DNA of 64,000 nt from an uncultured Desulfuromonas sp. (GCF_963676955.1 NZ_OY781461.1:2846225-2910224), one strand, 5' to 3'. Counted from the first letter of the stretch, positions 45,963 to 55,587 are shown. Made by a program: numbers and translations. Notes: generated by a model not told the origin, from the sequence alone.

Positions 45963-46745
45963 ATGAATCGCATTCTGGTTATGCTGCTACTCCCAGTGCT
46001 GTTGCTGATGTTTGGTTGTGATACCCCACAGTATCCTGCCGTTGAGGATACCGTAAAAAAGGAACTATTGATCTACTGCGGGATGACGATGGTCAAACCC
46101 GTGTTGGAATTGGCCGCCCACTTCGAAGAACAGGAAAATTGTATCGTCAAATTGACCTACGGTGGCTCCAATCATCTCAAACGTTCTATTGAAATCAATC
46201 AAATCGGGGATCTTTATTTCCCTGGCGAAAAATCATTTATCGAAGAATTGTCGGATAAAGGGATCGTCACTGAAACGAGCGAACTCGGCTATAACAAAGC
46301 GGCCCTGTTCGTACAGCACGACAATCCGCAAAAACTCTCCGGAGATTTACACAATTTGATGGATGCGCATCTCCATGTTGTTATCGGCAGTGATAACTCC
46401 GGGTCTATTGGCCGAGAAACGCGACGGATTCTCGAACAGGCTGGGATTTATCAGAACGTTGTCGATAACGCCCTTTACCTGACAACGGATTCAAAAGGCC
46501 TGGTCAAGGCCGTTCGCAGCAAAGAAGCGGATCTCGTCATCAACTGGCAGGCCGTTCTTTATCTTGATGACAATAACGACTATATGACCGTGTTGCCCAT
46601 TGCCGACGAATACATCAAAAAACAGCCTCTGGTTCTTGGGTTGTTATGTTACAGCCGACAAAAGGACCTGGCGCGTAAATTTATGGCATTGGCATCATCG
46701 ACCGTTGGGCAGGACACCTTTAAACGCTATGGTTTTAAGGATTAG
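45963..46745 (+). CDS. Periplasmic substrate-binding lipoprotein (ModA-like fold)
   Basis: 260 residues. Type II signal peptide with lipobox L-M-F-G-C (Cys about residue 19). The mature part follows the type 2 periplasmic-binding-protein pattern: L-L-I-Y-C-G-M-T-M-V-K-P-V-L-E-L-A, L-T-Y-G-G-S-N-H-L, G-D-L-Y-F-P-G-E, E-A-D-L-V-I-N-W. This is similar to extracellular molybdate/tungstate-type binding proteins. With no ABC permease or ATPase nearby and a hybrid kinase 3 bp downstream, it more likely presents a ligand to the kinase than feeds a transporter (inference). Confidence 0.8.
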   Translation: MNRILVMLLLPVLLLMFGCDTPQYPAVEDTVKKELLIYCGMTMVKPVLELAAHFEEQENCIVKLTYGGSNHLKRSIEINQIGDLYFPGEKSFIEELSDKGIVTETSELGYNKAALFVQHDNPQKLSGDLHNLMDAHLHVVIGSDNSGSIGRETRRILEQAGIYQNVVDNALYLTTDSKGLVKAVRSKEADLVINWQAVLYLDDNNDYMTVLPIADEYIKKQPLVLGLLCYSRQKDLARKFMALASSTVGQDTFKRYGFKD

Positions 46746-46748
46746 ACC

Positions 46749-49700
46749 ATGATGGTGCGCTCTCTGAAAAAGAATATTATTGCGCAGATTGTTCTTTTAT
46801 TAAGTGCGGTCTTGCTGGTCTTTGCCGGATTGAAAATAGAAAATCTTCTGATGGTGCGAAGAATCGACTATTTACATCAGTTGGTGACCAATGAAATCTC
46901 GAAGGTCGAGCTCTCGCATGATGTGCAGAAGAAACTATTGTCTATTCATAACGAGCTCAACAGTCTGGCCAAAGCCAATACCACCGCTGAGATAGAACAT
47001 GCCTGTGAGGCTCTGGACAATTTGCGCGATCAGACCAATGATGCCTTGAAAATCATTGAACAGGGAGGAACCTGGTTATATTCATTTCAGGTTAATTTTG
47101 GCGGAGAGGAAATCATCTCTCGTCCTTTGGACTATGTCAATCACCTGAAGGGTCGGGTCAATTTACAGGTGATTGAACTCAGAGCCAAGCTGGTTGAACT
47201 GGATGATCTCGCCGCCGAGTTAAAGGAGCTTGTCGAGGAGAAAGTCGCTTTTTTTGCCACGCATGACGATGCGGCTGTTGATGCATCGTTCCGGAAGATC
47301 CATCTGTACAGCAAAGGAATTGAACCATTTTTTGTCAGGATTCTGGAAAATTCCAACCGGATTTATTATGAAAGCTGGCAAGAGATGGAGCGGCTCAAGC
47401 AGATCTATGTGCAGACTTCTCGTAACTATGCCATAAGAAAGGATGTTATCCGGGGAGCCGCGGTTATCTTCATTCTCTTATTGGGCGGTATCATCATTCG
47501 CTCAAGTCGCCAGTTGCTTGCTGAACGTGATGCGTATCAACATCAGCTGCTAGAGAGCAAGGAAAATCTTGAGTTAACCGTTCAGCAACGTACTGCGGAG
47601 CTGGAAAAAGAGGTGGTTGAACGCCAACAGGCCCAGGCGCAAGTGTCACAACAGGCTGATTTTCTTTTTAATTCGATCGAAGCCTTGAGTCATCCTTTTT
47701 ATGTGATCGATGTCGAAACCTATCAGGTGGTTTTGGCCAACAGCGCCGCCGGTGAGTTCGGTGATCGAGAGTTGATGCACGGTTGTAATTTGCCCACCTG
47801 TCATTTCATGTCTCATGGTCAAGAAACACCGTGTTCCGGAGAGGAGCATCCCTGTCCGTTGCAAATGGTTAAAGAAACGCGCCGGCCGGTGATTGTCGAA
47901 CATGTCCACGCAAATGAGAGTGGAGAGATAACCATTGTTGAGGTGCACGGTTATCCGGTCTTTGATGCGGATGGCACCTTGGTGCAGATGATCGAATATT
48001 GTCTGGATGTAACGGACAAAAAGAATGCTGAAATCGCGCTGCAACAGGCCAATGACAGGCTTGAAGATAAAGTTCTCGAACGCACCCGTGAACTGGAAGA
48101 ACAGATTAAATGGCGTCAGCGTACTCAGAAACTGCTTGCCGACAGTGAAAAACATTACCGGCGCCTGATCGATACGATTTCCGACATTATTACCATCATT
48201 GACGAACATGGGGTGATCTCTTATGTGAGTCCTTCCGGGGAAAGGATCAGTGGCGTCTCCTGCCATGTCCTGACCGGGCAGAACATCCGTCATCTGGTCC
48301 ATCCGGATGACCTACCTCTTTTCGATATCAAAAACCTCTATCAACAACATCATGACAAACGCACCTTTGAATACCGGATGCGAGGCAAGGGGGGCCAATA
48401 CTGCTATCTGGAATCAATTATCCAGACGTTTGAAGATGACGGTCATTCTCGCACCTACATGTTGTGTTCTCGCGATGTTACTGAGCGCAAAAGGGCCGAA
48501 GAGGAGACACGCAATCTGCGCATGATTGTCGATCAATTGCCGAGCAGTGTCGTTATGACCGACACCGAAGGCGCCATCGAATATGTCAATTCAGCCTTCG
48601 AAGAGCTGACGGGTTACCAATTTGCCGAAGTTGCCGGAGAAAATCCACGAGTTCTCAAATCGGAAAAAACTCCGGAGCCTGTTTTCAAGCAGATGTGGGA
48701 AACCATTACGACCGGAGATGTCTGGCGCGGCGAGGTTGTTAACCGTAAAAAAAATGGTGAATTATACACGGAAAATATTCTGGTGATTCCGATTAAAAAT
48801 TCACTCGGTGAAAATCGCCACTATGTTGCCGTTAAAGAAAATATTACCGAGTTGAAACGCGCCCAACAAGCCGCGGAAAAGGCCAATAAGGCCAAGTCGC
48901 ACTTTTTGTCCCGCATGAGTCATGAACTACGAACACCGTTAAATGCGATCAACGGTTTTTCCCGCTTGATGCTCAAAAGTAAAAAAAATCCGCTCAATGA
49001 AAAACAGGAGGAGATGACCGGCCAGATCTACGCGGCGGGCAATCATCTGTTGAGCTTGATCAATGAAATTCTCGATCTGGCACGCATTGAATCGGGTGAG
49101 CTGTCTCTTTCCATTGAAGCGATTGATCCCGGCCAGATGATCAAAGAGTGTCTGGCACTGGTGCAGCCGCTGATGAACGAAAAACAGATCAGCATCTCCA
49201 CCCGACTCCCGGAAACACTGCCGCTGTTGAGTGCTGATCTGACCCGAGCCAAACAGGTGCTGCTTAATTTGCTTTCCAATGCCGCAAAGTACAATCGCAA
49301 TCACGGCAGCATTCTCCTGACACTGAGCCAAATACGGCCGGGGCTGCTGCGTTTTGATGTTGAGGACAGCGGCATCGGTATTGCTTCCGACAAGCACAAG
49401 GATATTTTTACCCCGTTTACCCGTGTCGTGGACAATCCTGATGCCATTGAAGGAACCGGCATCGGCATGACCATCTCCAAACAGTTGGTCGAAACCATGG
49501 GGGGGGAGATCGGCTTTACCAGTGCGTTGGGCGTCGGCAGTACCTTCTGGTTTACGTTGCCGACGGTGACGACACCCTCCGGCATCGAACCGCAACGCAC
49601 GCCTGTGGTCAATAACGCCATGGCAGTTGTTGAACTGGGCGTCAGCCGAGAATCCTATCGCGTTCTCTATATTGAGGACAATGCGGCCAATGTGCGTTTT

Positions 49701-50042
49701 ATGCAGAGTTGTTTCGATGAGTGGGCACAGTTTTCTTTGGAGGTTGCATTCACCGGAAACGCGGGTGTTGATGCCGCTGTCAAGGGGCGCCCGGATTTGA
49801 TCTTATTGGACTTGAACCTTCCTGATATGGATGGATTTCATGTTTACCGAAAACTCAAAGCCCTGGCGGAAACTGAATTTATTCCGGTGGTTGCCGTAAC
49901 GGCTGATGCCATGGAGAACACGGTGCGCAAAGTCTATAAATTGGGCTTTTCCGGTTATCTTGCAAAACCGGTCGACCTTGATCAACTTTTGCAGGTGATG
50001 AACACCCTGCTCAAAGGAGGGCATGATGAAAATGAACAATGA
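46749..50042 (+). CDS. Hybrid sensor histidine kinase with three PAS domains
   Basis: 1097 residues. TM1 about 10-30; helical periplasmic domain about 31-230; TM2 about 233-252; coiled coil about 257-300; PAS-like domains about 300-425, 465-585 and 590-710; HisKA with His725 in R-M-S-H-E-L-R-T-P-L; HATPase about 825-945 (N-A-A-K-Y-N, D-S-G-I-G-I, G-T-G-I-G-M); receiver about 970-1090 with phosphoacceptor Asp1021 in L-L-D-L-N-L-P-D. The first PAS region is Cys-rich (N-L-P-T-C-H, P-C-S-G-E-E-H-P-C). It ends overlapping the HD-GYP gene. Likely input from the lipoprotein and output to the HD-GYP regulator. Confidence 0.92.
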   Translation: MMVRSLKKNIIAQIVLLLSAVLLVFAGLKIENLLMVRRIDYLHQLVTNEISKVELSHDVQKKLLSIHNELNSLAKANTTAEIEHACEALDNLRDQTNDALKIIEQGGTWLYSFQVNFGGEEIISRPLDYVNHLKGRVNLQVIELRAKLVELDDLAAELKELVEEKVAFFATHDDAAVDASFRKIHLYSKGIEPFFVRILENSNRIYYESWQEMERLKQIYVQTSRNYAIRKDVIRGAAVIFILLLGGIIIRSSRQLLAERDAYQHQLLESKENLELTVQQRTAELEKEVVERQQAQAQVSQQADFLFNSIEALSHPFYVIDVETYQVVLANSAAGEFGDRELMHGCNLPTCHFMSHGQETPCSGEEHPCPLQMVKETRRPVIVEHVHANESGEITIVEVHGYPVFDADGTLVQMIEYCLDVTDKKNAEIALQQANDRLEDKVLERTRELEEQIKWRQRTQKLLADSEKHYRRLIDTISDIITIIDEHGVISYVSPSGERISGVSCHVLTGQNIRHLVHPDDLPLFDIKNLYQQHHDKRTFEYRMRGKGGQYCYLESIIQTFEDDGHSRTYMLCSRDVTERKRAEEETRNLRMIVDQLPSSVVMTDTEGAIEYVNSAFEELTGYQFAEVAGENPRVLKSEKTPEPVFKQMWETITTGDVWRGEVVNRKKNGELYTENILVIPIKNSLGENRHYVAVKENITELKRAQQAAEKANKAKSHFLSRMSHELRTPLNAINGFSRLMLKSKKNPLNEKQEEMTGQIYAAGNHLLSLINEILDLARIESGELSLSIEAIDPGQMIKECLALVQPLMNEKQISISTRLPETLPLLSADLTRAKQVLLNLLSNAAKYNRNHGSILLTLSQIRPGLLRFDVEDSGIGIASDKHKDIFTPFTRVVDNPDAIEGTGIGMTISKQLVETMGGEIGFTSALGVGSTFWFTLPTVTTPSGIEPQRTPVVNNAMAVVELGVSRESYRVLYIEDNAANVRFMQSCFDEWAQFSLEVAFTGNAGVDAAVKGRPDLILLDLNLPDMDGFHVYRKLKALAETEFIPVVAVTADAMENTVRKVYKLGFSGYLAKPVDLDQLLQVMNTLLKGGHDENEQ

Positions 50043-51126
50043 AGAAACAGCCGTTGTGCCCGATCATGCCGTTATGAATGATTTCAGCGAGGCAAACATT
50101 CTCATTGTTGACGACAACCCGGCCAACGTGGCCCTGCTCGAAGCTATTCTGGAAGATGAGAACTTTGACCATCTGGTCGGTGTGACGGATCCGTATCAGG
50201 TTGTTCCTTTGTGTCGGCAGCAACGTTTTGACCTGATCCTCCTGGATATCCGCATGCCCGGCATATCGGGGATAGACGTCATGCATCAGTTGAAAGAGGT
50301 CACGGCCAACGATTTTTTGCCGATTATTGTGCTTACCGCACAGACGGATCCGGAAACCCGTCAGCAAGCCCTCGAAGCCGGTGCCAAGGATTTTTTGACC
50401 AAACCGTTTGAAGACTGGGAGGTGCTGTTACGCATCCGCAATACCTTGCAAACGCGATGGTATTATACCCGCGAGGTCAATCGTGGTGATTTGCTCGAAG
50501 ACGAAGTGCGCAGGCGGACCGAGGAAATTCGTGCCACTCAATTCGAGATCGTCCAGCGTTTGGGTGTCGCCGGTGAATTGAAGGACAATGAAACCGGTGC
50601 CCATGTGCAGCGCATGAGCGAAGTCTGTTCTTTTCTGGCGAAAAAATACGGTAAAGATCAACACTACTGTGAGTTGTTACGCTATGCCAGCACCATGCAC
50701 GATGTGGGCAAAATCGGCATTCCCGATCATGTGCTGCTCAAACCGGGAAAGTTAACCGAAGACGAATGGGGTATTATGAAGCAGCATCCTGAGATCGGGG
50801 CGCGCATTATCGGCAACAATCCTTCAGCACTGATTCAGCTGGCGCGGGAAACCGCCCTGTATCATCATGAAAAATGGGATGGCAGCGGTTATCCTTTTGG
50901 AATGCGTGGTGAGGCCATTCCGCTAAGCGCGCGCCTTGCCGCGATCAGTGATGTTTTTGACGCGTTGACCTCCGAGCGCCCTTATAAGCAGGCGTGGAGC
51001 ACGGAACAGGCTGTTGCTGAATTAAGGCGGGAGTCCGGTCGTCATTTTGATCCTGATATTGTCGATCTGTTCATTGAACACCTGCCGGAGATTCTCTCGA
51101 TTCGGGCAGGCTGTCCGACTTTGTAA
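50026..51126 (+). CDS. REC-HD-GYP response regulator (RpfG type)
   Basis: 366 residues; adjacent ATGs at 50023 and 50026 follow AAAGGAGG, and the second has better spacing. Receiver about 22-140 (I-L-I-V-D-D-N-P, phosphoacceptor in L-L-D-I-R-M-P-G), helical linker, HD-GYP domain about 175-360 with H-D-V-G-K-I-G-I-P-D and H-H-E-K-W-D-G-S-G-Y-P. These are the metal and c-di-GMP-binding motifs of an active cyclic-di-GMP phosphodiesterase. It overlaps the kinase by 17 bases and is its probable partner. Confidence 0.93.
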   Translation: MKMNNEETAVVPDHAVMNDFSEANILIVDDNPANVALLEAILEDENFDHLVGVTDPYQVVPLCRQQRFDLILLDIRMPGISGIDVMHQLKEVTANDFLPIIVLTAQTDPETRQQALEAGAKDFLTKPFEDWEVLLRIRNTLQTRWYYTREVNRGDLLEDEVRRRTEEIRATQFEIVQRLGVAGELKDNETGAHVQRMSEVCSFLAKKYGKDQHYCELLRYASTMHDVGKIGIPDHVLLKPGKLTEDEWGIMKQHPEIGARIIGNNPSALIQLARETALYHHEKWDGSGYPFGMRGEAIPLSARLAAISDVFDALTSERPYKQAWSTEQAVAELRRESGRHFDPDIVDLFIEHLPEILSIRAGCPTL

Positions 51127-51156
51127 GACATTTCGAGTTGAAAAAAGACGCCGGTC

Positions 51157-51191
51157 GGGGCTGTCCCAGGAAAAGGGGCGGCCCTTTTTTA
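51157..51191 (+). terminator. Terminator of unit b
   Basis: GGGCTGTCCC, seven-base loop, GGGGCGGCCC followed by TTTTTT; stem imperfect but GC-rich. Confidence 0.7.
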
Positions 51192-51227
51192 TCGTCAAAT
51201 CCATTCAGAACGGCCGTGGAAAAAGGC

Positions 51228-51243
51228 TATGACAATTGTTATA
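51228..51243. promoter_or_regulatory. Predicted activator site, unit c
   Basis: TATGACAATTGTTATA, 163 bp upstream of the -24 element at 51407. It matches unit b over 18 bases with one difference, and unit c also shares the downstream blocks GCATATTTTTATAAC and GTGCATAAC. Confidence 0.72.
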
Positions 51244-51406
51244 GCTTTCAGTCGTGCATATTTTTATAACCTTTTGAAATTACTTGAAATATCTTGTTTA
51301 TAGCCTGTCGCTATTCTTTTGTGCATAACCCTTTTTTTGTTTTAAGTGGGCAGGGTTCAGCTGTTTTTCTTCGTAGATACAGGTGGTTATCAATTTCTAT
51401 CCTGTC

Positions 51407-51422
51407 TGGCATGGCGATTGCT
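51407..51422 (+). promoter_or_regulatory. Sigma-54 promoter, unit c
   Basis: TGGCATGGCGATTGCT, exact GG-N10-GC spacing, followed by TTTTTTA as in unit b. It lies 64 bp before the second pseudo-receiver gene. Confidence 0.87.
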
Positions 51423-51485
51423 TTTTTAATACGACAACAAATCAAACGAATAAAATGCTCATGTTTCGATACAGAGGACACCGTT

Positions 51486-51905
51486 ATGAACAAAGTGATG
51501 ATAACAGCAGCCCGACCGGAAAGATTGAAAATTGTATCTTTTCTACTCAGGCTCGCTGGCTGGGAAGTACAGTCATCAGTCTCTTTGCCGGAAGCCGTCA
51601 ATTATCTGAAAATTGCCGATGACAACGACAGCTCTTTTGATTTGCTGGTGGTTGTCGATTATCGCTCCCTGGCCGCAACGACAGAAGAGCGGCTTTTTGA
51701 ATCACAATGCCTGGAAACGTGCAGTCGCCTGCAGCGACCTGTTTCCATTTTGATTTGCACCAACGAATTGGACCGTAGTGAAAAAGGCTGTCTGAATGAA
51801 CTGACCCAGATGAGCGTTGATTTCTGTCAAAGCGAAAAGCTGGTTGGTCGCATTGAAGAAATTCATGAAGGACTCAGCCGAAGGTTGGTGCAGGCAACAC
51901 CGTAG
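51486..51905 (+). CDS. Small pseudo-receiver-like protein B
   Basis: 139 residues from the ATG at 51486; the longer frame from 51294 would begin upstream of the sigma-54 promoter. Paralogue of protein A (42767): P-E-R-L-K-I-V-S-F-L-L-R-L-A-G-W and F-D-L-L-V-V-V-D-Y-R-S-L correspond block by block. It is receiver-like in pattern but lacks the acidic pair. Like protein A it is the first gene before a Cache chemoreceptor. Function unknown; an accessory or adaptor of the receptor is possible. Confidence 0.65.
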   Translation: MNKVMITAARPERLKIVSFLLRLAGWEVQSSVSLPEAVNYLKIADDNDSSFDLLVVVDYRSLAATTEERLFESQCLETCSRLQRPVSILICTNELDRSEKGCLNELTQMSVDFCQSEKLVGRIEEIHEGLSRRLVQATP

Positions 51906-51974
51906 CCGACTATTCACGGAGTCCTTGAAGCCCATAGACGGGCGGGCAGAGTCAGCCACTGATCCATCAAACGC

Positions 51975-52008
51975 TGATTTTGTAAACAAGACGTAAATTG
52001 TCTTTCGG
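51975..52008. repeat. Dispersed intergenic repeat, copy 2
   Basis: Begins TGATTTTGTAAACAAGACG and corresponds to the 35-bp repeat at 5039 with about seven differences and one missing base. It lies in the 170-bp spacer before chemoreceptor 2. Confidence 0.45.
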
Positions 52009-52076
52009 TTTGTGTGGGTGAAAAGCCTTGGATGGGGTTTTAAATCACCTGCTAACCACAAGTATCGGGGGAAGCT

Positions 52077-53924
52077 ATGAAGAACTTGAACGTCTCAATG
52101 AAAATTTTTGTGCTGAGCATGGCTCTGGTCGTCGGCTTTACGCTGACGATCGGTTGGGTGTACAGCAGTCTCAAAGATCATCTGTATCATGCGAAGAATA
52201 TCGAAATTAAGCACTCGGTTGAAAGCGCCTGGAGTATTGTCGATTTTTATGCGCATTCCTACAAAAACGGTGAGATGACTCTGGAGCAAGCTCAGGATGC
52301 AGCGAAAGATGCTATCGGTCACAGCCGTTTTGACAATGGCAACAACTACTTTTGGATTCAGGATGACACACCGACCATGGTCATGCATCCGATTAAACCG
52401 GACTTGAATGGTAAAAGTCTCAGTGGCATTACCGATCCGAATGGTAAAGCGCTGTTTGTTGAAATGGCCCGAGTCGCCGGCAAGGATGGTGAAGGTTATG
52501 TTGAGTACCAATGGAGCAAACCTGGAGCGACCAAGCCCGTCGGTAAAGCGTCGTTTGTCAAACTGCAGCCTGATTGGGGTTGGATCGTCGGCGCCGGACT
52601 CTACCTTGACGACATTCAGGCCGAACTCAATGCCATCTTCTATGCCGTACTAGCCGTGGTCGGCGTCGTGGTTATCTTGGCGATGGTTCTGGTGTATTTC
52701 GTCTCTCGCGGGATTTCCCGGCCACTGAAACATGCCGTCGAGATGTTATCCAGCCTCGAAGGTGGTCAGTTATCCTCCCGGATGAACTTGAATCAAAAAG
52801 ACGAAGTGGGGCAGATGGCCATCACCATGGACAAATTTGCCGACAGCCTGCAAAACGACATTGTCGCCTCATTGCGCAAACTCGCCGACGGCAACCTCAA
52901 CTTTGACGTGGTTCCCCACAGCGACAAAGACGAGATTCGCAGTGCCCTCAAAGAGCTGGGCAACGACATGAACGAAATCATGTCCCAGGTGCAGGTCGCC
53001 GGCGAGCAGATTGCCGCCGGGTCCACCGAAGTCTCCGATTCCAGTCAGGCCTTATCACAAGGTGCCACGGAATCCGCCAGTTCCCTCGAAGAGATCTCCG
53101 CCTCCATGCAGGAGCTCAGCAGCCAGATTAAGCTCAGCGCCGATAACGCCGGCCAGGCCAGCCAGCTCGCCGGACAGGCGCGCACCGCGGCGGACAACGG
53201 CAAAGACAGCATGCAGGACATGATCGGCGCCATGGACGACATCAGCGCTTCCGGACAGGACATCGCCAAGATCATCAAAGTGATCGACGAGATTGCCTTT
53301 CAAACCAATCTTCTCGCCCTCAACGCCGCCGTCGAAGCCGCCCGAGCCGGGCAGCACGGCAAAGGATTCGCCGTTGTCGCCGAAGAAGTACGCAACCTGG
53401 CCGCCCGCAGTGCCAAAGCCGCCAGCGAAACCGCTGAACTGATCGAAGGCTCCGTCAAGAAAGCTGAAAACGGCGTCACCATAGCCGATCGCACCGCCAG
53501 TGGCTTCAACGACATCGTTGACAGCATTGTCAAAGTCACCGACCTGGTCGCTGAGATCGCCTCGGCCAGCAACGAGCAGGCCCAAGGTATCCAGCAGGTC
53601 AGTATCGGTTTAAGCCAGATCGATCAGGTCACCCAGCAGAACACCGCCAGTGCCGAAGAGGGCGCTGCCGCGGCCGAAGAGTTGTCCAGCCAGGCCGATC
53701 AACTGCGCCAGATGCTGGGACGCTTCGTCCTCAAAAAAGGCCATGGTCGTGCGGTTGTGTATCAACCTGAGCCTGCACCTGCTCCGGTAGGGTGGCAAGA
53801 GCCCGACGTTCCGGTAGAGCGGGTGGCTTATGAGCGTAAACCCCATGCCGCGCCGACCGAGCGACCTGCGGAGCAAGATGATGTCCGGATTTCGCTTGAT
53901 GATGAGGAATTCGGACGCTATTAA
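52077..53924 (+). CDS. Methyl-accepting chemotaxis protein 2 (single Cache)
   Basis: 615 residues with the same layout as receptor 1 (TM1, sCache, TM2, HAMP, signalling domain). The ribosome site and first 20 or so codons match receptor 1 almost exactly. Residues about 23-117, most of the ligand-binding domain, differ at many positions without any insertion or deletion. From 52458 to 53848 the DNA is identical to 43605-44995. The C-terminal tail ([10 protein letters not shown]...E-F-G-R-Y) differs. It would sense a different or overlapping ligand but signal identically. Confidence 0.95.
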   Translation: MKNLNVSMKIFVLSMALVVGFTLTIGWVYSSLKDHLYHAKNIEIKHSVESAWSIVDFYAHSYKNGEMTLEQAQDAAKDAIGHSRFDNGNNYFWIQDDTPTMVMHPIKPDLNGKSLSGITDPNGKALFVEMARVAGKDGEGYVEYQWSKPGATKPVGKASFVKLQPDWGWIVGAGLYLDDIQAELNAIFYAVLAVVGVVVILAMVLVYFVSRGISRPLKHAVEMLSSLEGGQLSSRMNLNQKDEVGQMAITMDKFADSLQNDIVASLRKLADGNLNFDVVPHSDKDEIRSALKELGNDMNEIMSQVQVAGEQIAAGSTEVSDSSQALSQGATESASSLEEISASMQELSSQIKLSADNAGQASQLAGQARTAADNGKDSMQDMIGAMDDISASGQDIAKIIKVIDEIAFQTNLLALNAAVEAARAGQHGKGFAVVAEEVRNLAARSAKAASETAELIEGSVKKAENGVTIADRTASGFNDIVDSIVKVTDLVAEIASASNEQAQGIQQVSIGLSQIDQVTQQNTASAEEGAAAAEELSSQADQLRQMLGRFVLKKGHGRAVVYQPEPAPAPVGWQEPDVPVERVAYERKPHAAPTERPAEQDDVRISLDDEEFGRY

Positions 53925-53967
53925 CGGATCTTTTTTTACACCTTCTTTGTTTGTCCTTCCCCGATAA

Positions 53968-54009
53968 ACGCAACAAAAAGAGCGGCTCTGGTCGCTCTTT
54001 TTGTTGCGT
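53968..54009 (+). terminator. Terminator after chemoreceptor 2
   Basis: Sixteen-bp stem ACGCAACAAAAAGAGC / GCTCTTTTTGTTGCGT with a GC-rich loop; effective in both directions. Confidence 0.85.
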
Positions 54010-54069
54010 TTGACCTCCTTTCACATGGCGTGGTACAACCTGTGAATTGCCTTTCAAAGGAGTCCGGTT

Positions 54070-55587
54070 GTGCATACGATGCTCAGAATGATTTTGACCT
54101 CCCGGGTCTATGATGCTGCTGTTGAAACACCGTTGGAGTCGGCAGCAACACTATCCGCTACATTGAACAATCATATCTGGTTGAAACGCGAAGACCTGCA
54201 ACCGGTTTTTTCGTTTAAACTGCGCGGTGCCTACAACCGCATGGCCCAGCTCACCGAGGAGGAAAAACGTCGGGGTGTGATTGCCGCTTCGGCAGGGAAT
54301 CATGCTCAAGGGGTTGCCTTTTCCGCGCGCCAGTTAGGAATTAAAGCCGTGATTGTCATGCCGGCCACCACTCCGGCCATTAAGGTTTCCGCGGTCAAAG
54401 GCTATGGCGCCCAGGTGGTTCTGCACGGTGATAATTATTCTGAAGCGGCTGAGCGTTGTACGGCCTTGATTGAAGAAAGCGGCATGGTGTTCATCCATCC
54501 CTTTGACGACGATTATGTCATTGCCGGTCAGGGAACCATTGGTGATGAGATTCTGCGCCAGAGCGCCGGTCGTCTTGATGCCATTTTTGTTCCCGTTGGT
54601 GGTGGTGGGTTGATCGCCGGCATTGCCAGTTTCATCAAAGCGGTCTGTCCTGACGTCAAGGTGATTGGTGTTGAACCGGAAGACAGTGATGCCATGAGTC
54701 GATCCCTGGAGTTCGGCTCGCGCATTTCGTTGGATTCCGTCGGAATTTTTGCCGATGGTGTTGCCGTGCGGGAGGTGGGACAACGGACGTTTGAATTATG
54801 TCGTCAATATGTCGATGACATGGTGCGGGTCAACACCGATGAAATTTGCAGCGGCATCAAAACCATTTACCAGGAAACCCGTTCCATTGTTGAGCCTGCC
54901 GGCGCCCTGGCCGTTGCTGGATTGCAGAAATATGTGCAGGAGAACGGCATTTCCGGCCAACACCTGGTGGCGGTTAATTCCGGTGCCAACATGAACTTTG
55001 ATCGGCTGCGCTACGTGGCCGAGCGCACCCAGATTGGAGAAAAGAAGGAAGCGCTTTATGCCGTGACCATTCCTGAGCGCCCGGGTGCGTTGCGACATTT
55101 GTGTACCACCTTGCTCAATGAACGCAACATCACCGAATTTAACTATCGGCTGGCCGGACGCAAGGATGCCTATATTTTTGTCGGCCTGTCCGTCAGGGAT
55201 TCTCAGGAACGCCTTGACTTCCTGAGCTTGTTGCAAAACAACGGCTACGATTGCCTCGACATGACCGATAACGATCTGGCCAAAACCCATATCCGTTACA
55301 TGGTCGGCGGCCATTCCCGTCAAGTGGGCAAAGAATTTCTCTACCGTTTCTGGTTCCCCGAACGTCCGGGAGCCCTGGCACGCTTTCTTTCGGCCATGGG
55401 CAGTAACTGGAATATCTCTTTGTTTCATTACCGTGCCCAGGGCGGCGATTTTGGCCGGGTTCTGGTGGGCCTGGAGGTTCCGGAAGATCAACACGATCAA
55501 CTCACTGCGTTTCTCGATCATCTGGGATATTACTACATTGAAGAAACATTCAATCCCGCCTATAAACGCTTTTTGCAGGGCGGATAA
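54070..55587 (+). CDS. ilvA: Threonine ammonia-lyase, biosynthetic
   Basis: 505 residues starting at GTG 54070 (AAAGGAG eight bases upstream; ATG 54079 is the alternative). PLP-binding Lys in V-F-S-F-K-L-R-G-A-Y-N, the S-A-G-N-H-A-Q-G loop and G-G-G-G-L-I-A-G phosphate cup are all present. The C-terminal 170 residues form two ACT-like domains (E-R-P-G-A-L-R-H-L and E-R-P-G-A-L-A-R-F-L), typical of the long, isoleucine-regulated enzyme. It deaminates threonine to 2-oxobutanoate for isoleucine. Monocistronic. Confidence 0.95.
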   Translation: MHTMLRMILTSRVYDAAVETPLESAATLSATLNNHIWLKREDLQPVFSFKLRGAYNRMAQLTEEEKRRGVIAASAGNHAQGVAFSARQLGIKAVIVMPATTPAIKVSAVKGYGAQVVLHGDNYSEAAERCTALIEESGMVFIHPFDDDYVIAGQGTIGDEILRQSAGRLDAIFVPVGGGGLIAGIASFIKAVCPDVKVIGVEPEDSDAMSRSLEFGSRISLDSVGIFADGVAVREVGQRTFELCRQYVDDMVRVNTDEICSGIKTIYQETRSIVEPAGALAVAGLQKYVQENGISGQHLVAVNSGANMNFDRLRYVAERTQIGEKKEALYAVTIPERPGALRHLCTTLLNERNITEFNYRLAGRKDAYIFVGLSVRDSQERLDFLSLLQNNGYDCLDMTDNDLAKTHIRYMVGGHSRQVGKEFLYRFWFPERPGALARFLSAMGSNWNISLFHYRAQGGDFGRVLVGLEVPEDQHDQLTAFLDHLGYYYIEETFNPAYKRFLQGG

